A DNA stretch of 64,000 nucleotides, taken from NCBI RefSeq assembly GCF_036370855.1, contig NC_088098.1, forward strand, positions 140,946,721-141,010,720, in the 5' to 3' direction. The stretch is from Dromaius novaehollandiae (Eukaryota; Chordata; Aves; Casuariiformes; Dromaiidae). The notes under the pieces were generated by a model. It made no database searches. It saw only the letters and a program-made list of their open reading frames with translations, and was not told the DNA's origin. Of this stretch, positions 1-12,491 are shown in pieces (within the stretch, counting starts at the first letter, position 1; each line of letters starts with the position of its first letter). The position numbers and the translations under genes were made by a program.

Positions 1-2350
1 CTTTTCCTGAGACAGAATAGTAATTTTGTGGCTATTTCATCGTAATGGGCCATATTACAAAAGCTCACTTTGTGTCATGTGGCAAAATACTATTACAATG
101 GGAATCATGTTGTATTTCATAACATGAACATATTATCTTTTCCACTTTATCTAATATCCCTTTAATCAGTGAAAATTTGCTGGGTATAACTGTAATATTT
201 TTTGATGAAAATCGTAGCAAATTAATACCACAGTTTGTCCTGGTCAGCAGGCGTTGTTTCAGACACAGGTGCCCTCTAAACTCTCCACATCCTTACACCC
301 ATGATAAAGTAGCTTTGCTATGAGAATGCTCTTCCTCCTGCAAGTTGCTTCTGGGTGAGATTCTGACTGTGCAGAAGCTAGGATGAGCTATTACTGCTTT
401 GGTTAAATATAGCAGAGAAGCATCATGAGTGTTTTCATGAGTTGTCATAGAGATGTGACCCAGGAGTTAACAGCTTTCCAGTGCACAGCTGGACCTTACC
501 CTGTGCTCAGGTCTTGCACCATCATTTGGACTTGTTTCAGTTGCACAGGCAAAACTGAATGCGCCACCCCCAAAAGGGAGAATAAAATAACAGAATACCC
601 TAACGCCTGCAGAGCTGCTCCTTACAGCAACAGGAGAAAGAAGAGTTTGGCAGTGGGAGCACGTGTGAGAGGAAGGCGTAGGGGCTGGCTGCGCATCTCT
701 CACATGCTCCCTTCCAGCCTCTGCTGGGGAGAAGCACATCTGTGCTATTGCAGGAGGAGAGGCGCTAAGGATGGCTGGCATGACAGCAGCAGGGTTGTAG
801 CTGTCCATTGCAGGGTCTGGAAGACCATTAGTCTCAGTATTTGGTTTTGATGGAGGATCCCACTCTTTTGTCACCTTTCTCAGGGTCACGCTGTGATGAG
901 TCTGTTTCCCCAGCACTTTCTGTGTAGCTGATCCCTATACTCAGCTTTGGTTCTCCACCTGTGCTTCAGCTCAGGACCAAGATTAGAGCAGGTTAGTGCC
1001 AGGATCTAAAGTGCTCCCTAGGAGCCGCTCACCAAGAAACTCAGGAGATTTACAGTCAGTGCATGCACATCACCTGAAATGCCATAGCATGAATCAGCCA
1101 AACCAGCCAGATCCTCACTGAGAAGGTGCCAAGGACAAAGGGGTTATGAGCACTTGGCATTGGAAACTAAATCCTGCTGCAGTGTTACCAATTTTTTTAA
1201 ATAGGGAAGGAGAAAAAGTAACATCTGTAAATTGCCTTACAAATGATGTCATTCTCAATGTTGAGATCCAATTCTAATAATTTTCCTTTTCCATTTCTTT
1301 CCTTGTGCTATGAGATTACATATTCAAATAGCTACTTTTGCACAAAAGCTTTTCTTTTCAATGTGTTCTATACCACAGATTAGAGAGAGATTTCTGGGAG
1401 ACTATCCTGTGGCAGTGTATGAGACTGTGGAAAAGGCATAGGGCAAGTAGGCTGTTGTGTTGCATGTCATTTCTAATTTTTTAAGGCATTCAGCTAGCCC
1501 CTTTTCCTGTTACTGCTCCATCCACCTGACTATTTTTCACATCTTTATACTTTCTTTTCTAAGTTTATTCACATTTGCTGTTTCTGCATTAAGTACTTTT
1601 GAAAACAAATTGATCTATCATTTAATACACCTATACTTCATAAAGAATAGACATTCTCTGCCTCTCCAGCTTCCTTCAAGCACACAGATCTCTGCATTAT
1701 TCTGAGTTAGGATTTGTTAACAAAACAGTAAACTTTCTGAAACCAATAGGCCTTGCTAAAATAACACCCAGGTATTTTTTGAGCTGAGTAGGCCTTCAAC
1801 ACACAAGAATGATATTGTAGAATTAATGAAAAAGGAGCTTATTCAGCAGTGAGAATGAAAACAAATCCTGTTCCTTTTCCTGATTCACTGTTCTTAAGTT
1901 TTGTCATTTCTTGACTTTTGAATGCTGACCTTTGCTGCCAGAATGTTCCCTTAATACATTTAGTTTTAATTTAATTTTATAGTTATTTTAAAGAACACTG
2001 GTAATGCAATCAATATTTAAAGATTCTGTAGCAAATGGAACCTTAAGATCAAAGTTCAAAGCCAATTCATTATACAGTTTAATATTTTAACATAGCTTGA
2101 CATTTTAACTTGGCTCACAGCACTAACAAGTGAGTCTCCATATAGAAGTAATTTTCAAGAAGCATATAGATGTGCTTCTCAGTCTTGCTTCTGACTGCAG
2201 TTGACTGAGATATCTGAATTTTTTTCCTATGGTAAAAAAGATCTGTTCTTGCACCTAGAGACTTTCAAAGAAATTCCAATAATGGTGTCTGGTATTAAAA
2301 AAAAGGAAAAGGACAGGAAAGTTTAGAGAGGTGTCAGAAATGAATTAAGG
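1..2350. other. Non-coding stretch, no gene recognised
   Basis: I see no gene, RNA or classified repeat here. The sequence is AT-rich except for a locally GC-richer patch at about 520-810. In that patch open frames overlap on both strands (425-850 plus, 467-916 minus). Neither translation has a recognisable domain, and overlap on both strands is typical of a patch with few stop codons rather than of a gene. Confidence 0.6.
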
Positions 2351-2352
2351 TA

Positions 2353-2377
2353 TCACAGAATCACAGAATCACAGAAT
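2353..2377 (-). repeat. CR1 3' terminal octamer repeats
   Basis: Three tandem copies of an 8-bp unit, TCACAGAA on the plus strand and ATTCTGTG-like on the minus strand. In the CR1 family such microsatellite-like ends mark the 3' terminus, where reverse transcription starts. Here they fix both the orientation and the left end of the element. Confidence 0.9.
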
Positions 2378-2529
2378 AGATGAGGCTGGACAGCACCTCT
2401 GGAGACTGTCTGATCCAATCTCCATTTTCAAAGCAAGTTCAGCTAGAGCAGGTTGCTACGGGCCTTGTGCAGTTGGGTTTTGAATGTCTCCAAGGATGGA
2501 GACTACACAACCTTGCTGGGCAACCTGTG

Positions 2530-3371
2530 TCAGTGTTCAATCATGCTCACAGTGAAGACATGTTTTCTTGTGTTCAAATGGAATTTCCTGTGTTTCAGTT
2601 TGTGCCCGTTGCCTCTCATCCTGTCACTCGGCAGCACTGAGAAGAGTCTGGCCCCATCCTCTTTACACCCTCCCTTCAGATATTTACATGCATTGATAAG
2701 ATCCCCCCTCAGCCTTCTCTTCTCCAGACTGAACAAGCCCAGGTCTCTCAGTTTCTCCTTATATGTCAAATGCTCCAGTCCATTACTCACCTTTGTGTCC
2801 CTTTTCTGGACTTGCTCCAGCAGGTCCATGTCTTTCTGGGGTGCCCAGACCTGGATCCAGCATTCCAGGTGTGGCTTCACCAGGACTGAGCAAAGGGGAA
2901 GGAGCACCTCCCTCAACCTGCTTGTGATGCTCTTCCTAATGCAGCCCAGGATATTACTGGCCTTCTTTACCCCAAGGGCACGTTGCTGGCTCATGACCAA
3001 CTTAGTATCCACCAGAACTCCTACGTCCTTCTCTGCAAAGCTGCTCTCAATTTCTTTGGCACCCAGCCTGTCCTGGTGCATGGAGTTGTTTGTACCCAGG
3101 GCAGGACTTGGCATCTCCCTCTGTTGCACTTTGTGAGGCTCCTATCTGCCCATTTCTCCAGACTGTCAAGGTCCATCTGAATGGCAATGCAACCATCTGA
3201 TGTAAGAACCACTCCTCCCAGTTTTGTATCATCTGCAAACTTGCTGAGGGTACATTCGGTCCTGTCGTTCAGGTCATTAATGAAGATGTTAAGCAGCACT
3301 GGACCCAGTATAAACCCCTGGGGGACACCACTAGTGATTGGTCCCCATCTGGACTTGGTGCTGCTGATCAC
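2530..3371 (-). pseudogene. CR1 ORF2 reverse transcriptase, broken C-terminal part
   Basis: Two minus-strand open frames make up one decayed polymerase segment. The first (3371 to 3021) contains SGVPQG, NIFIND and the catalytic FADDTK motif with its two aspartates. The second (3129 to 2530) continues with the [13 protein letters not shown] and [14 protein letters not shown] blocks and the [14 protein letters not shown] segment, all familiar from the C-terminal half of CR1 ORF2. The frames overlap and the match switches from one to the other at about 3095-3115, so a frameshift lies there. In the family this enzyme copies element RNA into DNA at the insertion site. The endonuclease and the N-terminal palm and fingers are missing, so no active protein is possible. 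Confidence 0.88.
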
Positions 3372-3455
3372 AACTTTCTGCGTCCCTTGTCACCAGGTCC
3401 CTTGCCTCATTTAGTAATGGGCCCACATTTTCCCTAGTTTTCCTTTTGCTGCTTA

Positions 3456-6407
3456 ATCAAAAAAAGTATTCCACCTCTTTCAAATGTAGAACTCATTTTT
3501 CTTTTGAGCCATTTTATTCTTCATATATATTTATATTCAGGTTTACTTTTCAAGTATCCCATGATATTGCAAGAAAAATATATTGAGTTTATCATGATTC
3601 AGTCCCACCTGAAGCTTTATTTTGCTTGACCTGGATACACAGCTCCTCTTTGGTTCCTCAAGCACTGTCCAATTACCAACACTGAGCATAATCACCTCTG
3701 CTAGCTCCTACCAAGAAAAGAGCTTGGACTATGGCATGTCCTATACCAGTTGTGCATGCATGAACTGAAAACACAAAACAATGCATGGAGATGTTAAAGA
3801 GGTGGGCCACAATTCTTGTTTGGCTGACTAAATACTTTACCTTAGACTGAACATTTACAGGTATATTAGAGGTATAATTACTTATAATCTACCTGCTTGA
3901 TATTTTCTCAGTTTTCCTAGTTCTCTGTTTCTTCCTACCTTTTCACTTTGGGTTCACTTCATTGGTCTTGTTGCATATATGCTGTTTCTGAAATGCAGCC
4001 TTAGGAGCAACTGCCATCCAGGGCTTCCCTTTATTTATATATTTATGTAGTTATTTATTTATTTATTTTATTTGAAGAGTCCATAGTTACTGAGCTATAG
4101 GCTTTGCATTGCACTAATGCTAGAAGTACTACTGAGGCTGAGATCATACCAGTGCTATCAAATCTCTCAACAGGGAGATGGGTAAGCATTGATATAGAAG
4201 CAAGAGGTCTACCTTCCTTTTACAGCAGTCTGAAGTCTAGGCAATGCAGTAAATGCATCTATTTATCTTACTGTGGCATAGATAAAAAGTATCTTGGTTA
4301 TTAAGCACTATAAAATTGGGCCTGTATTTTTCTGTCTTTTTTCACTTCCTGTTTTATCTGAATGTACGAGGATATAATTAACTTTCTTAAATGTTGTATA
4401 TATAAGATAACTATATAAGACTCTGAAAACAAGAGCATATTTTTGTAAAAAAAAAATACTACCTTTACCAGCTGTAATTTCAATATAATTTCCAGAACTT
4501 TGGCAAATATATCTGCACACATGGCAGTTGTTTTTTTTTTCTTCACTGCCTCAATTAAGCAAAGCCAAACTGTTACATGAGCATCAATTTTGTTCACCAA
4601 TTAAATGTTTTTAAAAATACTTTCCCCCTCATCTTCATTCTATTTACCAAGCTCTGATATGGTTTTTATATATCTAAGGGGCTGAGCATCTGCTTGTGTG
4701 GGAAAATTCCATTAGACCATAATAAACTCCAGTTAATTGCACAGCAAATATTTATTTCTCACACATCAAATTAATGAAACAGGTTCAGTGAGAGAAAAAT
4801 CACATCAGCTTGGCAAACATCACCTATCAAGCTACACAAGACTTCTGAGGCATTCTTGGCAGAAAACCTGTACCTAGAAGAACAGTGTTCCTTTGGGACT
4901 ATTGTCACCATTTAATTACTAGATGATAACATTGTTGTGGGTTTGTTTTTGTTATTCTTTTGTTTTTACCTAGAAGGAATAAAATAACAAATCATTTCTT
5001 CTGAGTTTCCTAATATGCCATGCCACAACTAACACAATCCAGTTGAAGACTGATCACTTTCAAACTACTAGAAACACTACTTAATCTTAGAATTAAATAA
5101 GATTAATTGTATATTAGTATTCAGTGTTCCTAGAGCACTTATTCCTCACCATACATAAATGTGAAAGAAGCTTTAAAAGCCAATTTTCACAAACCCCTCT
5201 TTGATCACTCTACAATAATAACTGTAGCCATCCTATCTAATACTGATGAGAATGTTTCTTCATGTGTGTCTGGGGCAATGGTAGTAGCCACATATAGAGT
5301 GATATACATAATAGTCTCACATATATTTTTGTATTCCCTTCTCACCAGGTTGCGCTAAGACTCCCTGTGCTGTGGTGAATGAAGGTAATGACACTGTAGA
5401 CAACTGCTTGCAACAGCAAAGGTCAGTGATGGCTAGAGAAATAAAGTTCTTTGAGCAGACGAAGCAGAAATCCTAACTTTGACTATTTTGGTTTGTTGCG
5501 TTGCTATAAAATTTATACCATTTTTCTTAACGTAAGTTTCTAAGAGGCTCACAAATATTTACCTCTGCTTCTACAAACTTTGCTTTTTATGCCATTTGGT
5601 TCTTCTGAAGCTGACCCGAAAGTAGGTGCATGGCTTTTACATCACATTAAGGCTCTTAGTTCTGTGCATAGAAATTTAACACCTAGAAATAGTGTCCATT
5701 TTTTAAGTTACTGGAATTTGATGAAAACTACCTGGACTTACTAACCCAATTCTTTTTCAAAACATGGATGAAAAGAATGATATGTTGGTTTGCTCTTTTT
5801 TTTCTGTGAAACTGTTCAAATTGCAATTAAAAATGTGCCATTTTCCAGAAGTTATTTTTGGAAACTATTCACTTGTCATCTATTATGTGAAGCACACGTA
5901 GAACTGTATTCATGGAGGTGGTAAATTTATCATAAGTTCATCCTGGTTTTAGATAAAAATGTACTAGGAGAAATATTCATTGTAACTAAGGAGAGAAACC
6001 CTGATAAGAGCATCAGTCAGAAGATCCTTAGTGAAATCTGTATTTCTTCTGAAATGTTGATGAGAAATATGTGATGCATATTAGTCTGTGAAAGGAAACA
6101 AAAGCCTCAGCCAGATTTTATCAAATATTTACAAAATGTTTAAAACAAACTGGCCCCGTTGTCTTTTGAACTGGGAAGGTATTGAGCTATTTTGCAAAAG
6201 TTCAGTCAGAGTTCAACAGCAACTAATAGAACCTCAAAAAGAGGAAGTCATCAAAATATGTACTTCATCTTCAGTAAATTTGTTTTAAAAAGTATGAAAA
6301 ACAACTCCGGCAATGTAATAAAGGGAAAGTTCCTTGAACTAAATCCACCTATTTGTATTATGAGTTCAGTGTAACTTTACCTTGTTATCGTTTTTTTGTC
6401 CACTCAG
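3456..6407. other. Non-coding AT-rich stretch
   Basis: No gene or classified repeat is recognised apart from a TTTA microsatellite at 4031-4074. Short open frames here, such as 4301-4600 minus, are low-complexity and have no recognisable motif. Confidence 0.55.
4031..4074. repeat. TTTA-rich microsatellite
   Basis: An imperfect run of TTTA/TTTAT units with a few interruptions. It has the appearance of an ordinary AT-rich simple repeat that may vary in length between individuals. Confidence 0.85.
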
Positions 6408-6573
6408 GTGAAATCCCACGGATGTTCACAAATCGGACCTATAAAAACTGTGGAAGTACCTCTCTCATCTACGTGTAGACTGACTGTGGTTCCACTGCAA
6501 TTGGTCAATGAGGAAAGTGAACACAAGGGCAATGGCAAAAGTCTGAAAGTTATAATAAGTCTTTTCGAAACAG
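6408..6573 (+). CDS. Candidate internal exon, product unrecognised
   Basis: This 166-bp segment has the form of an internal coding exon. It follows a T-rich tract ending in CACTCAG and is followed by the donor CAG/GTCAGT. It is open throughout in one frame, entering in phase 0 and leaving after one base of the next codon. The 55 encoded residues mix charged and hydrophobic stretches, for example RLTVVPLQLVNEESE followed by SLKVIISLFET, with two cysteines. I do not recognise a family. No partner exon of matching phase was found nearby, which is no argument against it if introns are long. Chance splice-like sites around an open stretch of this size are not rare in 64 kb, so confidence is modest. 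Confidence 0.3.
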
Positions 6574-6639
6574 GTCAGTCACTATTTTGAAGTTTTGTAA
6601 TCTGGAAGGATTTTGAATAATCTGGTAGGACTTCAGCTC

Positions 6640-6740
6640 TCTGACCCATGGGTGAAGTAGTTTACTTAAAGTGAGGAGTCCTGAGTTCTAATCCCTGTTG
6701 CCAAGAATTTGTTACAGATAACTTGTTTATGAGGTTAGCA
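6640..6740 (+). repeat. Possible MIR-like SINE remnant
   Basis: The sequence contains GAGTTCTAATCCC at 6683-6695, close to a tRNA-type B box. It is preceded by GGAGTCCT and followed by a decayed stretch comparable to the core of MIR SINEs. The flanks are too diverged to set boundaries. The call rests on the box and its immediate context, judged by eye. Confidence 0.42.
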
Positions 6741-8526
6741 ATTTTTTACACTTGTGCATGTATAACATGATAGAAAGAGGAAACATGATGGTGCTGCAGT
6801 ATTACATTTTAGAAGGCACGACTGCAAGAGGTCAGGGTCAGCTCATTTGAAGCAGCCAGCTTTCAAGTTTGAGATAGCAGTTGGCAAAAAAATAACCTGT
6901 TACCACTGACTTCATCTTTCTATGGGAACTAATGTATTTGATTAAGTGTTTGAGAATCATATTCTTTTCATGCGCTAACAGCTAACAGCCACAATATATT
7001 TTTAATCAAATTTAAACCAACAGGTTTGATTTTTGTTACAGTTACATCATCTTTATTTAAACATCAAGCTTTTTTGTACTGTAACAAATCTATGCACAGA
7101 ACTGATTAAGTAAATGATAGAAAAATAACACTTACAAATAAAGCCTTTCTATATTTTTAAATGCATACATATATATAAATAAATAGTCCCTCATTTCATC
7201 TCATAGATGGAATACTGTGACATTCTAGAGATCTAATGTGAATCAGTGCATCTTAAAGCCCTTGTTTCAAACTGAAGTTCTTCTTGAATATATTGTTAGT
7301 CATGAAATCTGTCTATATTTTACAAATGATGAATAATGCTGAAAATGAAACTTGGCAAGCTAAAAGCAAGTATCATTTCCTAAATCTGTTTAAAAAAACT
7401 TGGAAATATTACAAAGCACATGTTATCTTCTGTTTTTATATCAAAAATGTGGATAAAAAAGTATACAAATCAGAAGAGAATACCCTGTCACATATGCAAC
7501 AAATGTCAAGAACATTGATAACAAAATTAAAAATATCATCAATATTGAAGCTCTATCAGTCACACTACCATTTGCCTCTTAATCAGGTTTATATTAAACA
7601 CTCAACTACTTATATGATGTTTGGTAAAGATCTGACTCAGAGTAGTTAAAAGAAGTTAACGATCAGTTTCACTGAAATTACTGAAAAATTATACTAAGCA
7701 CTTTCTCCTTTTCCCTTCCCCTTTGCCTTCCCCCTTCTCTTCTATTCCTTCCCTTGATGTATGGTGATAAAACTGGCCCAATAAGTAATTAAAAAAAAAT
7801 CTCTCTTTGTATCTAAAATAGCTTTTTGTAATATAGGTACTACTGCAGAATGGGATAGGGAAGTTCGGCATGAAGTTTTCATCTAATCTTTCTCGGGAGG
7901 GGATGCCTTGTTGCATTGTTCTTATTAAGAGTTAAAGTAACTATCCCATACTCTTATGGCATGAAATCTTAATATTACACCATCAAATATTTTATAGGTA
8001 AGGGTCAGAGTTGTAGCATTAGAAGTCTGGTAACATTCAGTAAATGCAAAAAGGACATACACATCATTTCTGGTTGAAGAAAAACATCTTGTTGACTCCC
8101 TCCCCACTTCTTCAACTCCCTCCCTCCTGCTCCCATATATAACATGTACTATTTATTGTTATGGAGACACTTCTGTGAGACCTGAAGATCTGACATAAAT
8201 CAGGCATGTGAAAAAAAATCATGGAAGATATTAGAAAAAAATTAACCAGCACATGAAATAAAAAGTATCTTTCCAATCAACTTAAAGTAAATTTGAATAT
8301 CTTTATTGGAAAAAGTTTGTCACTAAGATAATAAAAAGTGGAAGAATACTTCTTATTCATAGTAATATAGAATCACTGTTTGCTCACTTGGCATGTTTCA
8401 GAAACCAGAATACCATAATATTGAAAGCAGAAAATTCTCAACTGGCTAATCTGTGTCATTTCAACCATATCACAGTGCTGAGTGCTTGCTAAGGTGTGTA
8501 AATAACAGAGATCGCAGGCTGACGGC

Positions 8527-8530
<4 letters not shown>

Positions 8531-8566
<36 letters not shown>
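8531..8566. repeat. (GA)18 microsatellite
   Basis: Eighteen perfect GA dinucleotides, 36 bp, directly after CTGCA. An uninterrupted array of this length is likely to be polymorphic. It creates an artificial Arg-Glu repeat in one open frame (8453-8656), which is not evidence of a protein. Confidence 0.97.
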
Positions 8567-8572
<6 letters not shown>

Positions 8573-9842
8573 CATTTACATTTTCCCGATGAGGAGGAGA
8601 TGAAGAAATTGTGTACGGAAAATGAATTCACAGTCTCAGTTTCTGGTTACAGTTGATTCAGCTTTCTTCCCACTCATTCTGAGCTGGTTGCAAAGGCTGG
8701 GATTTTTAGATGATGCTGAAACCCCCATGCAAGCCTGCAAGTTTTGATAAAAAGCCCCATACAGCTGAGGTCACTAAAAACAGTGGACAGAAGGCAATGG
8801 GCTTTTGAGGAGCTTCAAGGAGAATTTCCATCAGTTTGAGTTGAAGTGTTAGGATTATTATACTCAAGAACAACACTTCTGAGTGGTCTTTTTCAAAACA
8901 CTTTACTGGGATAGAGATTTCCTTACTTCTGCTGGCTGGAAGAGTAGCAAAGCTATAGGAATACACCAGTCCTTGGCATTTAAGTATACCAGTAACAATC
9001 TTGTAAATCGTTTTTGGCAAAAAACTGTTCACTGTTCTTAGTTTAAACTGTTCCTCAGCCAGTGCCAATCAGCAGAGCTAAATCTTTCATTATAATAAAC
9101 TTATACCATGATTTTAACTGAACAGAATAAGAACAATGAAATAATTGTCAAGTTTTTATTTAAAAACTACATCCAACTTTACATGCTTCTTAAAGTAAAT
9201 CCCCAGGCAATTCCATCTCAATCACTGAAAGGTTTTTATCACTGTGCCTCACAAAAGATGCCACTATGATTTTTTACAATTGAATTCAGTAGATAAGTCA
9301 CTCTAGAAAGCCACTCTAATTTATTCAAATATCTCAGTCATTTTCAGTCTTAAATGCAAATGCAGATCTCTTACCATTACAGTTTCCTCTTTATCTCAGT
9401 TTGATACTAAAAGTACAATCAATTCTTTGGCAGTATGCTTGTTGAGCCGTTTTTTTTTAAACACAGAGAAAAATATAATTGCTATTCACATTTCTTACAG
9501 ATACAGAAAATCTGAACTGAAACACCTACCCACTTTGTTTGAGGCACAGGATATTTTATTTTCAAAGGCATCAAAGGGTTTCCTTAAACTTTACCTATGA
9601 AAAGGAAACTTGCATGTGTACTTTTCTCTTCTCTTTCCATTCTCTCCATTTTGCATAAAATAATAAACCTTGCAGTTTGCTAAGGAATAGTCCAGCAATA
9701 TTGACTAATGACCATAAAATCAAGAATTTATCTGTACTATGTTTTGTAACCCAATTGGTTGTAGAAATCAAAAATATTAAATTAATAATATACTCCTTGC
9801 TGTAGTTTTCCCTTTATTATTTCCTTTATTATCATTGTAAAC

Positions 9843-9867
9843 AATTATTATTTTTATTATTATTTTT
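9843..9867. repeat. ATT-rich simple repeat
   Basis: Short imperfect ATT/TATT array inside an already AT-rich stretch; no function is indicated. Confidence 0.7.
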
Positions 9868-10543
9868 CGTAAGTGTATGATAGGATCATGTTGCTGCAAA
9901 GCAGTAGAGATAAACAGGCCTCACTTAGAAGAACCGTCTCCTAAAGAAGTCTCTGGAAAGTGATAGGAATTAAATATAGGTCTGAATTCTATTTTTACTG
10001 AATATATTATTAGAAATTAGAAACATTTAAACCAAATGTGTTAAGCAACTGTTTTCTTCATGTGTTGTGAACCCCTCCCCAAACATCTAACAGCCAAGAA
10101 AGAGAAAGTGTGTGCGCGCCCATGCGTGTGTGTGTTGCTGGGGCATTGTACAGCAGGATAAACAACTCAGAAAATGGCATATCATAAGATAAGAGAAACT
10201 TCACATCAACTATTTATCTTTTCCTGCTACACCCATAGCTTTTCCTGCTACCTCACGTTCTCACGCTTGCATCTAGTTAGAAGTGTACAAAACAATTATT
10301 TTATACATAGTCAGAATGCCAGATTGTGACATGAATTCTGCTGATTTACCAAAACAGAGTTTTGGTAGATTGAGACGTGAATGTGAAAATGAGAGCAGAA
10401 GAGAGCCCTTTGTGTTTCCGTGTCAAGGACACCCTTATGACACAACCATAAGAAAGTAAAGAGTCTATTTCAAAAGGAAAAGGTTTGAAGGTCATCCCCT
10501 TTGAAGGTTTCTTGTTCAGAGAAGAGACGGGAGTTCCAAGGTT

Positions 10544-10658
10544 AAAAAAAAGGAGAAAAAAAGGAGAAAAAAGAAAAGGAAGCAAAGAAAAAAAAAAGAA
10601 GGAACCACAAACTGGACATATGTTGTGGCTCTTTATTTTATTTTATTTTTTTTATTTA
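10544..10658. repeat. Polypurine tract followed by TTTTA units
   Basis: 10544-10604 is A/G apart from one C at 10583. After a short spacer, 10632-10658 is made of TTTTA-type units. The purine block has the composition that can adopt triplex structure. The two low-complexity segments of opposite strand bias lie about 30 bp apart. Confidence 0.75.
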
Positions 10659-12491
10659 GAATTTGACAAAGCATGAAGCCATTGACTTGTGAATATGAAG
10701 CTATTTGCTTGTTCCTCCTCTTTGATTGCCTGGATCTTCAGTGATACAAGAATATGAGAAGTAAATGCTATTATTTCTGCTGGTGAAAAATGGTTAAAAA
10801 GTATTACAGTTGTAATCAAGTCGTCTCCTTTTCTCGGTATTAAAAATGAGATGATCTTTATGTTAAAAATGCAAAATACTTGAATATGACCCCAATTTTG
10901 GCCCCAAATTAAAAAGGACTAAGGAACTTAAAAGTACTCTGTTGTTCTTTTGCACCTTCTTTCTTTATAATGAGAGAGACAGTGTATGAAATATAATACA
11001 TTTTCCAGTCTCTTCTGGCTCTTGTGTAGATGACAAAAAAAAATCCCAGCATGTCTGTCTTGTGAAAAGGCTAGACCTTCCCACTGCTACAAATTTCCTA
11101 ATTGTGTGCTAATTCTACAGTTTCCAGTTTTACATTTTGAGAAGCAGGAACACCCTGGGCTTGGCTTTGTCTTTCAAGGACAATTATTCCCTTCTCAGTG
11201 ACTCTATCATAAGAAAATTCAGAACAGACTAGAATTATTCAATGTTTTCTTCTATTAACATGTAAACAGACATTGCCAGCCATTTAACTTCTGTCAGAAA
11301 TCTTTTCCTGCCCTACCCCTTCTTCTGCCTGAATACAGTTTCATTCTTTCTTCATTTTGCCTTTAATACCTATTCTTAATTTAATTCCACTAGACATGCT
11401 ATATGATTTGGTTGCAATATAATTGGAAATTTGATTTTCTCTTGTTAATATATATGCAAAAGTGATTCTCTCAAGTGCACATGTATGATAGGAATCATCT
11501 TCCATTTTGCACTATATTTGGGCATTTATATACAAAAAAAGGCAGATGCACCCCCCCTCCCCAAAATCTTAGAAGATGGGGTCATGTGTAACTTCTTATC
11601 TAACAGGGGAGGGTAGAAAATTCAGTGTAATTCTATGGCAATATAGAATATTAATCTCATCAAGTACAAGAAGGTGACATTCTGTGTGTTTTGAAGAGAT
11701 TTATTATTTTGAAGATTATGAAATGTTGGTTTCACAAGGAAACAAATGATAAAAGATAAAAGTAATGAATTGCCAGAGCAACAATTTATATATATGACTC
11801 TGTTTTTCATTTCACTGCAGTAGCCCCATTGATTTCAGTAGGGTTCCTCTAGATTTCCACTTATCTACCTAAGAAAAGAATTTCTCTCACACCAGGAACA
11901 GCCAACCCAGTTCAAGAAAGCTCAGCATGCAAGTACTCTGAACTCTTCACAGCACAGAGGAAAGAGTTGTATTTGGCAGAAGAATTTTACCAATAGGAAA
12001 TAATCTTAGAAAACAGCTGTGCTCTTAATATATAAAGAAAATTTTCATTTAGATAAGCCTAACCAGAAATTCCTGAGTCTACACTATTGAGTTTTCGCTC
12101 TCAAGGTCCAGAGAGTGCCTTCAACATAGCATCTGAGAGATATTTTAATAAAGGACCCTGACTCATGCCCATGTCTTGGGAAAGGAATCGAGGAAACAGA
12201 TGAGGAGCAAGAAGTCTCAATAATTCCTAGATGTTGTGCAGGCCATCAGGAAATATTGTCACCTAGCAAACAGAAAACACCATATATTTTAGCTGTAGTT
12301 GCAACTGCAGGTTCAGGAATCTGTCTCCATTTTCTCAATATCTTCTCAAAGCTGTATTAGCTCTTGGTGCAACAGGCATCTGTGCCAAGGTTATTTAAGG
12401 TCAAATAGCAACAAAAGTATTCAGAATAAAAGATCATAAATGTTACTAAAGCTAGTTTTTCAAAGTGAAAGGATATGCACATTTTTTTTAG

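Larger units (their letters stand above)
2351..3455 (-). mobile_element. CR1 LINE retrotransposon, avian type, 5'-truncated
   Basis: This is a non-LTR retrotransposon of the CR1 family inserted on the minus strand. The 3' end lies at the left and carries three copies of the CR1 terminal octamer, read on the plus strand as repeated TCACAGAA. Rightward come the 3' UTR and the C-terminal reverse-transcriptase region, with the minus-strand motifs SGVPQG and FADDTK. The copy stops near 3455, so the 5' UTR, ORF1, endonuclease and most of the N-terminal polymerase are absent, as in most CR1 copies. A junction near 3380-3400 appears to join the region upstream of the polymerase (minus-strand residues like GPLLNEARDLVT) directly to the segment before SGVPQG, which suggests an internal deletion. 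Frameshifts show it is inactive. CR1 of this form is the dominant interspersed repeat of birds, so it is the main clue to the host. Family assignment is secure; the right boundary is approximate. Confidence 0.93.
6741..12491. other. Non-coding AT-rich stretch with simple repeats
   Basis: No gene is recognised. It holds a pyrimidine-rich tract at about 7697-7755, a GA microsatellite (8531-8566), an ATT-rich tract (9843-9867), a GT/GC alternating patch near 10110-10135, and a polypurine block followed by TTTTA units (10544-10658). Open frames such as 7284-7649 plus and 8706-9068 minus have no recognisable motifs. Confidence 0.55.

Noticed and set aside
467-916. 149-codon minus-strand open frame
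   Set aside because: It overlaps an open frame on the other strand in a GC-richer patch, has no recognisable domain and is explained by composition.
2453-3136. 227-codon plus-strand open frame
   Set aside because: It is the antisense of the CR1 polymerase region; the conserved motifs are on the minus strand.
5349-5421. Exon-like 73-bp segment with acceptor CTCACCAG and donor AAAG/GTCAGT
   Set aside because: The splice sites look good and the frame is open, but 23 codons are too few to judge. Its end phase does not match the start of the 6408 candidate, and the translation is unrecognised.
8453-8656. Open frame with an Arg-Glu repeat
   Set aside because: The repeat is the translated GA microsatellite and not a protein domain.
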